Of a stretch of DNA of 64,000 bases, positions 58,313-64,000 are shown in pieces. Both the position numbers and the translations under genes were made by a program. The notes beneath the pieces were generated by a model. The model saw only the letters and a program-made list of their open reading frames with translations. It had not been told where the DNA came from and made no database searches. Position 1 is the first letter of the stretch; each line of letters starts with the position of its first letter. This DNA comes from Octadecabacter antarcticus 307 (GTDB lineage: Bacteria; Pseudomonadota; Alphaproteobacteria; Rhodobacterales; Rhodobacteraceae), in assembly GCF_000155675.2 (NCBI RefSeq), contig NC_020911.1, forward strand, positions 1,230,501-1,294,500. Reading direction: 5' to 3'.

Positions 58313-59305
58313 ATGGAGACGGTTAATCCTGTCCTTGCCCAGAAGCTGGGGCTGACGCGGGCTATCCCGCCAGCGGACGACGCGGCACCGGCCACTCCGA
58401 TGCGCCAAATGCGGCGTGCGTTGGGGCGCGCGGCAGATAAGGCGGTGGGATTGTCGGCGTCGGTTCTGGGCATCGCCGAAGAAGACCTCGATTCGGAGGG
58501 CCTGATTGAAAGTGGGCCAGAAGGCTGGGTTGTGTTGGGGTTGCGCGATGGATCATCAGCAGGATTGACGGGGCTTTTTTTAATGGACCAACCGTTGCGT
58601 TCTGCCTTGGTTGAAATGCAAACGATGGGGTGTTTGCTTCCCGCCGCCGATGAACAACGCCGCGTTACGCGCGTTGATGCCGTTATGTCGGTGCCGTTCG
58701 CCAGCCAATTGCTGGCAGAACTGGCGGAGGTCGGATTTGGTGCGGCTGATTTTGAACCGACCGCTTATGACATTGGGCCGATTGATGATTTGCGCACCGC
58801 AGGATTGGTCATGTTGCAGGGCAATTACCGCTGCTGGCGCATTACCATCCAGATGGGCGGCGGCGATGCGCAAGGTGAAATGTTGATCGCTCTGCGCCCC
58901 AAGGTGCCGGTTTCCAGCCTGCCTGTCAAAGACACATCTGTCTGGTCGATGGCGCTGCGCAGTGCTGTGCAAGACGCGCCAGCGGAATTGGACGCGGTCC
59001 TGACCCGCATGACGCTGCCAATCCATAAGATTGAAGCCTTTGAAGTGGGGCATGTGCTGAATTTGGCTGGAACGACGGTCGGGTTGGTGACGCTGACCGG
59101 ACCGGGTGGGGAAATTATCAGCACTGCGCGGCTGGGTCAGGTGGCGGGCAAGCGGGCCGTACGCGTGCAGTATACGCGGGTTGAACTGCAGGATGATCCA
59201 CCAAAAATGGCGCAAGCTGCTGCGCCATCGACAGATTTTGGGCCCGATGTCGGGCTGAGCGCTGGAGAGCCAAAAATTGCAGCACCTGACTTGGTTGTGG
59301 GGTAG
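58313..59305 (+). CDS. FliM/FliN-type SpoA-domain protein
   Basis: A 330-residue protein. The N-terminus carries PMRQMRRALGRAADKAVGLS, the middle is a FliM-like domain with VTRVDAVMSVPFASQLLAEL, and the C-terminal SpoA part reads VLTRMTLPIHKIEAFEVGHV LNL and KRAVRVQYTRVEL. It resembles flagellar switch or type III secretion C-ring proteins, but no other flagellar genes are nearby. A TTG three bases upstream is possible. Role uncertain. Confidence 0.8.
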   Translation: METVNPVLAQKLGLTRAIPPADDAAPATPMRQMRRALGRAADKAVGLSASVLGIAEEDLDSEGLIESGPEGWVVLGLRDGSSAGLTGLFLMDQPLRSALVEMQTMGCLLPAADEQRRVTRVDAVMSVPFASQLLAELAEVGFGAADFEPTAYDIGPIDDLRTAGLVMLQGNYRCWRITIQMGGGDAQGEMLIALRPKVPVSSLPVKDTSVWSMALRSAVQDAPAELDAVLTRMTLPIHKIEAFEVGHVLNLAGTTVGLVTLTGPGGEIISTARLGQVAGKRAVRVQYTRVELQDDPPKMAQAAAPSTDFGPDVGLSAGEPKIAAPDLVVG

Positions 59306-59318
59306 CAAAGATCGAAGA

Positions 59319-59744
59319 TTAGCCGCCTGCAAGCGCGTCCAATTGGCGGCGCATTGCCCCCAGATCATAACCGTGATCGGCGGCGGTTTGCAGGATGTCG
59401 CTGGTGTCCATGCCGCCCGCTTGCATCATCGCCCAGATAATTGTGCAGCGGGTGCCCGACGCACAATAAGCCAACACAGGACCATCTGATTGCGCGCAGG
59501 CTTGTTTTTGCTGGACCGCAAGATCAGGCGTCAGTGCCGTATGGGTCGCGGGGAGCACCACAAATGTCAAACCCGCCGCGTCCGCCGCAATTTGCATCGC
59601 GTCCGCCTGATGTGACGGTGGAATTTCGCTGCACGGGCGGTTGTTGATTATAGTGGTAAATCCAGCCTGCGCGAGGGCTGGCAGGTCCTCGGGGTCGATC
59701 TGGGGCGCGACGGCGTAATCGGGGGTGAGCTGGCGAATGTCCAT
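59319..59744 (-). CDS. TIGR01244/DUF442 phosphatase-like sulfurtransferase
   Basis: A 141-residue protein with the tyrosine-phosphatase-like loop VLAYCASGTRCTIIWAMMQA (Cys94, Arg99). N-terminus MDIRQLTPDYAVAPQIDPED and TTIINNRPCSEIPPSHQAD fit the Blh/TIGR01244 family, often linked to sulfide or persulfide handling. The start at 59744 is chosen because conservation begins there. Confidence 0.87.
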   Translation of the reverse strand: MDIRQLTPDYAVAPQIDPEDLPALAQAGFTTIINNRPCSEIPPSHQADAMQIAADAAGLTFVVLPATHTALTPDLAVQQKQACAQSDGPVLAYCASGTRCTIIWAMMQAGGMDTSDILQTAADHGYDLGAMRRQLDALAGG

Positions 59745-59908
59745 GGCTCTTTCTATGACGCGCGGCGCTGGGCGTCCAGCGCTCGACGATCTGTGCGGCC
59801 ATTTTGCAGCGAATGATGCTTTGGGGGCTTTCCCTTTGGCGTGCGGACAGCCATCCTGCACGTCATAACCTGTGACGTCGGACGTGCGCAGGTGTTCAAA
59901 GGGGTCCT

Positions 59909-61237
59909 ATGGCGAGGCTGGTGCGATTTCGGATTTTGGACGGGGTTGGTATTGCCACGCTTGACGCGGCCCCTGTGAACGCATTGTCAGCCCCCTTGCG
60001 TGCGGGTCTGTGGGAGGCGTTCAGTCGTATTGACGCCAATCCAGACGTCAAAGCTGCGGTGTTGATCGCATCTGGGCGGATGTTTTCGGCTGGCGCGGAT
60101 ATTCGCGAATTAGACGGATCGGCAAAACAGCCATCATTGGCGCAATTGTGCGACCGAATTGAAGCCTGCACCAAACCCGTTGTTGCGGCCGTTCATGGTT
60201 CGGCGCTGGGCGGGGGGGCTGAACTGCTGTTGGCGGCGCATTACCGTTTGGCAGCGCCGGACGCGAAGATCGGCCTGCCAGAGGTGGCGTTGGGGTTGGT
60301 GCCGGGCGGCGGAGGCACGCAACGATTGCCACAACTGATCGGGGCCGCACGCGCTTTGCAAATGATGATTTCGACCGCAATGATTGACGCTTCTGTCGCC
60401 CATCGTTCGCAACTTGTGGACGCTATTGTGCAGGGTGATCTTGCATCCGGCGCGATTGCCTTCGCGCTGAACCTGATCGAACAAGGCAAGGGGCCGCGTC
60501 AGACCCGTGATAACCGCAGCCATCTTATGGAGGGGTTGGCGTACAGCGCGGCGATTGCCAAAGGGCGCGCGGCCTTGGCGGGTAACCCGTTGCATGCCCC
60601 CGAACGCGTTTTGGACTGTGTTGAGGCCGCTGGGCTGTTGCCGTTTGATGCAGGATTAGCTTTTGAGGCAGATGCGTTCGCGCGCTGCCTTGCCCACCCG
60701 CAATCGATCGCGCTGCTCCATGTTTTCATGGCGGAACGCAAGATTGATAGTGCTTTGATTAAACGCGAAGGCACTGCGTTTCGACCTGTCGACCCGATGG
60801 GTAAATCGGTCGTTCGACGCCTGCGCAAAGCAATGCGCACGGCCGCGGAACATCAGGTCTTAGGTGGCGCAAGCGTGGATGATGTCGATGGCGCGATGGT
60901 TGCCTACGGGTTTCGTGCCGGGCCGTTTGGCAGGAAAGGTGATGCGGTCCAAAACGACACAATTGCACGCCGCTTGGTCGCGGCATTGCTGGTTGAAAGG
61001 GCTGCCTGTGTTGCAGAAAACGCTGTGCAACGCGCATCAGATATTGATGCGCTGGCGGTCCACGGTTTGGGCTTTCCACGGCGCGCAGGTGGTCCAATGC
61101 GCGCGATGCAAAGCGCGGGTTTGATCGGGGTGCGTAAAGACCTTCGGGTGTGGGGCGAGGACAGCACGATCTGGGCCGCGCCCGATCTTGTGGATCAGGC
61201 GATTAAGGACGCGCGCGGGTTTGATGCGCTAGGTTAG
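59909..61237 (+). CDS. Enoyl-CoA hydratase/3-hydroxyacyl-CoA dehydrogenase lacking NAD domain
   Basis: A 442-residue protein. Residues 1-200 are a crotonase domain (SGRMFSAGADIRELDGSA, VHGSALGGGAELLLAAHYRL, GLPEVALGLVPGGGGTQRLP). A linker region follows (ERVLDCVEAAGLLPFDAGLA) and then the second helical half of a hydroxyacyl-CoA dehydrogenase (RKAMRTAAEHQVLGGASVDD, RAGPFGRKGDAV, LAVHGLGFPRRAGGPMRAMQ). The roughly 200-residue Rossmann NAD-binding part of FadJ/FadB-like proteins is absent, with the frame preserved. The hydratase could still work; the dehydrogenase could not. Confidence 0.85.
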   Translation: MARLVRFRILDGVGIATLDAAPVNALSAPLRAGLWEAFSRIDANPDVKAAVLIASGRMFSAGADIRELDGSAKQPSLAQLCDRIEACTKPVVAAVHGSALGGGAELLLAAHYRLAAPDAKIGLPEVALGLVPGGGGTQRLPQLIGAARALQMMISTAMIDASVAHRSQLVDAIVQGDLASGAIAFALNLIEQGKGPRQTRDNRSHLMEGLAYSAAIAKGRAALAGNPLHAPERVLDCVEAAGLLPFDAGLAFEADAFARCLAHPQSIALLHVFMAERKIDSALIKREGTAFRPVDPMGKSVVRRLRKAMRTAAEHQVLGGASVDDVDGAMVAYGFRAGPFGRKGDAVQNDTIARRLVAALLVERAACVAENAVQRASDIDALAVHGLGFPRRAGGPMRAMQSAGLIGVRKDLRVWGEDSTIWAAPDLVDQAIKDARGFDALG

Positions 61238-61444
61238 GATAACGCCAATCACGACACACATCAGGCCAATGACAGACACCAAAAATGCCCCCAGATTTAG
61301 CGGCAGAGCGGCCTGAATTTTGGCCCTTAAATCGTCATCGTTTGCCGCAGTGCTTTTGGCACGACGCACCTGCACGATACTGATGATAATACCGATAAGG
61401 CCGATGATCGAAATCACCGCGCCGATGGGGATCAAAAGGTCCAT
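61229..61444 (-). CDS. Small membrane protein
   Basis: A 71-residue protein with two membrane segments (LIPIGAVISIIGLIGIIISI and LGAFLVSVIGLMCVVIGVIL) around a charged loop (RRAKSTAANDDDLRAKIQ). The 3' end overlaps the hydratase gene by 9 bases. Function unknown. Confidence 0.65.
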   Translation of the reverse strand: MDLLIPIGAVISIIGLIGIIISIVQVRRAKSTAANDDDLRAKIQAALPLNLGAFLVSVIGLMCVVIGVILT

Positions 61445-61584
61445 GTGCGTCTCCGTTTTGGGGGCCAGTTTATCGGCTTAGGAACGCTGTGGGGGTATCG
61501 CGCCCACGCAGTGCACGCAACCGCTTGCCGCGCGTGGGTTACGCGGTTAGGGAGAACGCCAAACCAAGCGACATGAGGTCCGAT

Positions 61585-61842
61585 ATGTCTGACACATCCA
61601 CCGACACCAGCTACCGCGTAACGGCCGACGAATTGCGTCAGTTCATTGAACGCATTGAACGGCTCGACGCTGAGAAAAAAGACCTCGCCGAGCAGCAAAA
61701 AGAAGTCATGTCAGAGGCCAAGGGCCGTGGGTATGACACATCCGTCATGCGCAAGATTATCGCCTTGCGCAAACGCGACAGCGACGACATTGCCGAAGAG
61801 GAAGCGGTGATGGAAATGTACAAAGAAGCGCTTGGTATGTGA
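61585..61842 (+). CDS. DUF2312 (GapR-like) nucleoid protein
   Basis: An 85-residue helical protein of the DUF2312/GapR family, which binds AT-rich, overtwisted DNA in alphaproteobacteria. YRVTADELRQFIERIERLDA, EKKDLAEQQKEVMSEAKGRG and YDTSVMRKIIALRKRDSDDI are near-complete family signatures. AGG lies 6 bases before the ATG at 61585; an ATG at 61573 is less likely. Confidence 0.95.
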   Translation: MSDTSTDTSYRVTADELRQFIERIERLDAEKKDLAEQQKEVMSEAKGRGYDTSVMRKIIALRKRDSDDIAEEEAVMEMYKEALGM

Positions 61843-61848
61843 TTTTGA

Positions 61849-62724
61849 TCAGAGGGTCACGTGGCCCTTGATCAAGATATTCGTATGCCCGCCAATGCGG
61901 ATTGGCCCGCGGTCTGGGTCATCCGCTGACGGGATGACATGCACCCGACCATGACGCCTGATACAGGTTCCCTGCGCAATGATATGTCGGCGCTGAACGC
62001 GCCCCTGCGTCTGCATCCAATGGGCCAAAGCCGCATTCAATGATCCGGTTATCGGGTCTTCGGTCAGTCCCGCCCACATCGAAAACATCCGAACTTCAAA
62101 ATCGGCATCGCCCTTGCTGTGCGGTGCGATCAGCCCCACCGCGAGGCCGGTGACAGGGGTAATTGCGCCCGCGTCCAGCGTAAGCAGATCGTCCGCGCCT
62201 TGCATTTCAATCGCATGCCAGATCGGACCGTTGTCCAGCACCGCGTGGCGCATGATGCGCGTCGGATCAAGGTTTAGACCCGCAGTAATTGCAGCAAGCG
62301 ATTTGGCCGCCATGCTGGTAATGGACGTGGGCGGTGCGACGAATGCAGGCGTGTCGCCCGTCAGGTCAATCTCAACCAGTCCAACGCCGCAATTCTGACG
62401 GATAACGCCCGCCTGTTTGGGCGTGTTGCCCGCTTCAAGCCAGCACGCGGCGGTGCCCAATGTCGGGTGCCCCGCAAAAGGCAATTCCCGTGACACGGTG
62501 AAAATGCGAATGTCGTAGTCCGCCGCCGGATCGCTGGGCGGAAAGATGAACGTGGTTTCAGCCAAGTTGGTCCAACGTGCGAAGCGTTGCATGGCATCCT
62601 CGCCCAGCTCCGCGCCGTCCAGCACCACCGCCAGCCCGTTGCCGCCCATGGGCGTTGTGCTGAACACATCGCATTGCATGAAACGGCGCGATTTCGCCAA
62701 GCTTTTTTGCAGGTTAGGGACCAA
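61849..62724 (-). CDS. PhzF-family isomerase/epimerase-like protein
   Basis: A protein of up to 291 residues with the PhzF fold: FMQCDVFSTTPMGGNGLAVV, the catalytic-Glu region LAETTFIFPP, VSRELPFAGHPTLGTAACWL and MFSMWAGLTEDPITGSLNAA. The family isomerises small metabolites. The start overlaps the next upstream gene by 11 bases; a Met 15 codons later is an alternative. Substrate unknown. Confidence 0.87.
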   Translation of the reverse strand: MVPNLQKSLAKSRRFMQCDVFSTTPMGGNGLAVVLDGAELGEDAMQRFARWTNLAETTFIFPPSDPAADYDIRIFTVSRELPFAGHPTLGTAACWLEAGNTPKQAGVIRQNCGVGLVEIDLTGDTPAFVAPPTSITSMAAKSLAAITAGLNLDPTRIMRHAVLDNGPIWHAIEMQGADDLLTLDAGAITPVTGLAVGLIAPHSKGDADFEVRMFSMWAGLTEDPITGSLNAALAHWMQTQGRVQRRHIIAQGTCIRRHGRVHVIPSADDPDRGPIRIGGHTNILIKGHVTL

Positions 62725-63589
62725 TGAAATTCACCCCTTCCACACGTTCAATCCGGTAGATGTCTTCTTCATAGTTCGCGGTGAGCTGGGAAAGGGTGTC
62801 TTGGGTCCAGCCGGGAATATCGATCTCATCCTCGACTTCTTCTTCTAGCGCGTATTTCTCCAAAAACGCTGCGATAATGCGCCGCTTCTGCTGCTCTGTT
62901 TGTGGCGGATTGGCTTTGATGTAGGTCACAAAGGCCCGCATGCCGTCCGCGCTCATGATTGCGCTGAGCAGGTCAAACCCGCCGGTGATTTTGGTCAGTG
63001 CGTCGACGCCCGCAAGTTCACGAATAAGCCGCGCCCAGATCAGCGGCGTGTCTTCATTGCACCAAACCGTCAGGCTGGCGTGGGGCAGGATGGTGCGAAT
63101 GCGCGTGACCAGATCGGACCATCGCAAATCAAGTGGATCGGTCCCATGCATAAAATCGCTAAAACTGTCTATCGCAGAGTCGCCAAAAATCGCTGGGATA
63201 AACGTCGCAGGGTTGCGCATACCAAGGAAGATTTCGATCTCATCTTTAGGAAACAGGTTCGCGAGGCCCCGCAGTTTTTGTTCCGCAAGCCCATAAAAAA
63301 TGCCGTTTTCAAGCACCCGTTTATGGACGCACATGAACCGCGAATTACTCATCACCAGACGGTCGCATTGGTCGTCATCCAGAATGGCATCCAGCAGAAT
63401 TTCGCGGGTGTCTGGCGCAGGTTCTTTCCCATCAAGAGACTGAATAGTTTCACGAATTAGGCTGCGATACTTGCCGGGTCCAGGAACTTTGACTCCCAGC
63501 TGCGCGAAGGTTTCTGCGTTCTTTAGAACAGATTTGAGCAGGCGATCCTGATCTGTACAATTAGCGCCGATATGATAGACAATCTGCAT
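62714..63589 (-). CDS. Hypothetical protein, possibly sulfotransferase-like
   Basis: A 291-residue soluble protein starting MQIVYHIGANCTDQDRLLKS, with the N-terminal beta strand and loop reminiscent of P-loop sulfotransferase-like proteins, but no clear 5'-PSB motif. Later EIEIFLGMRNPATFIPAIFG and LPHASLTVWCNEDTPLIWAR. Acidic C-terminus (EEEVEDEIDIPGW). It overlaps the PhzF gene by 11 bases and is probably its operon partner. The start at 63589 is chosen since the upstream extension is not conserved in character. Confidence 0.7.
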   Translation of the reverse strand: MQIVYHIGANCTDQDRLLKSVLKNAETFAQLGVKVPGPGKYRSLIRETIQSLDGKEPAPDTREILLDAILDDDQCDRLVMSNSRFMCVHKRVLENGIFYGLAEQKLRGLANLFPKDEIEIFLGMRNPATFIPAIFGDSAIDSFSDFMHGTDPLDLRWSDLVTRIRTILPHASLTVWCNEDTPLIWARLIRELAGVDALTKITGGFDLLSAIMSADGMRAFVTYIKANPPQTEQQKRRIIAAFLEKYALEEEVEDEIDIPGWTQDTLSQLTANYEEDIYRIERVEGVNFIGP

Positions 63590-63734
63590 TGTTTTTTTGC
63601 CCGTAATACGTTGGTTTTGCTGCTGCAAGAACCTTATGCGCGATTTGTCGTCAGTGGAACCGCCCATCGGCGCACAAATCGAGTGAATCTCCCTCTTGCC
63701 AGCCCGCGCCAGACACCTTACTGCGCCCCGTAGT

Positions 63735-63810
63735 GCCCCTATAGCTCAGCTGGTAGAGCAACTGATTTGTAATCAGTAGGTCCGCGGTTCGAGTCCGTGT
63801 GGGGGCACCA
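63735..63810 (+). tRNA. tRNA-Thr (TGT)
   Basis: A 76-base cloverleaf. The acceptor GCCCCTA pairs with TGGGGGC (one G-T), D-arm GCTCAGCTGGTAGAGC, anticodon stem ACTGA/TCAGT around loop TTTGTAA (anticodon TGT), T-arm GCGGTTCGAGTCCGT, and encoded CCA at 63808-63810. The 3' end is followed by a T-run (TTTTTTT). Confidence 0.97.
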
Positions 63811-64000
63811 TTTTTTTCCAAACAAAAACAACGTAATACAGATAAAACCTAAGCGTTGTTACGCACTGAGGGCTTCCATGTCGAATGTTCTGGGGGACAT
63901 ATGGGGGACAATTTACCAAGTTTGGGGCCTTATTTGTGGCTTCGACCTCGCCAATAGCTCTCTTTCAAAGAGCGACTTGAATTTGAGGGCGAATCACATT
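63811..64000. other. Edge of a probable integrated element at tRNA-Thr
   Basis: After the tRNA the sequence becomes AT-richer and holds the direct repeat TGGGGGACA, twice, 11 bases apart (63892-63912 region: CTGGGGGACAT ATGGGGGACA). Such repeats accompany tyrosine-integrase attachment sites downstream of tRNA genes. No complete gene is visible before the window ends. Confidence 0.4.

Overview
The window is a stretch of an alphaproteobacterial chromosome, almost certainly from the Rhodobacterales (Roseobacter group). Evidence is the NDUFA12 / MlaD / DUF2155 / aat / accC-accB neighbourhood, a GapR-type DUF2312 protein, liv and opp transporter style, ClpP-ClpX, and moderately GC-rich coding. The heavy load of insertion sequences and decaying genes suggests an IS-rich lineage such as Octadecabacter; that genus guess is inference only.

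Layout. 1-9.7 kb: housekeeping and metabolism (gatB, a secreted lytic transglycosylase, pepN with two coupled small genes, malate synthase G with a GlcG-like protein, a class-I glutamine amidotransferase hydrolase). 9.7-13 kb: a lipoprotein gene, a methyltransferase gene split by an IS110-family element, and a decayed ArsR/AHSA1 pair. 13-16.1 kb: pntAB. 16.1-22.2 kb: an IS graveyard with a truncated IS30, an IS3 element carrying an IS110 inside it, and an IS481, next to rluE. 22.2-23.5 kb: a ruined ornithine-decarboxylase-like gene. 23.5-34.4 kb: an oligopeptide-type ABC operon facing an argE / FAD oxidoreductase (frameshifted) / M20 amidohydrolase / methyltransferase (broken) operon. 34.4-38.6 kb: moaA, a lipoprotein, a frameshifted YihY/BrkB gene and the remains of a type I secretion-adhesin locus. 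38.8-45.8 kb: clpPX, ridA, NDUFA12, mlaD, DUF2155, aat, accC, accB. 45.9-53.3 kb: acsA and a complete branched-chain amino-acid type (liv) ABC operon. 53.5-59.3 kb: an XRE regulator, a receiver protein, an SSF-domain sensor kinase and a SpoA/FliM-like protein. 59.3-63.8 kb: fatty-acid and small conserved genes, then tRNA-Thr(TGT) followed by what looks like the edge of an integrated element.

The most unusual signal is a family of tiny (39-41 bp) palindromic inserts sitting inside the transposase genes of three unrelated IS families (IS30, IS3, IS481). Their outer sequences are conserved (CCCTCTC on one side, CTGCCGGGCA plus TGG on the other) but the hairpin arms differ completely from copy to copy while still pairing. 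Five full copies and one 16-bp remnant are present. Two copies keep the transposase frame open by adding 13 codons; in the IS481 gene two copies appear to be the only lesions. I see no copy in ordinary chromosomal genes of this window.

Other notable points: a 13-bp tandem repeat expanded in frame inside an IS110 transposase, reconstructable empty sites for nested insertions, strong hairpins directly behind both substrate-binding-protein genes, a perfect palindrome in front of acsA, and an enoyl-CoA hydratase/hydroxyacyl-CoA dehydrogenase lacking its NAD-binding domain.
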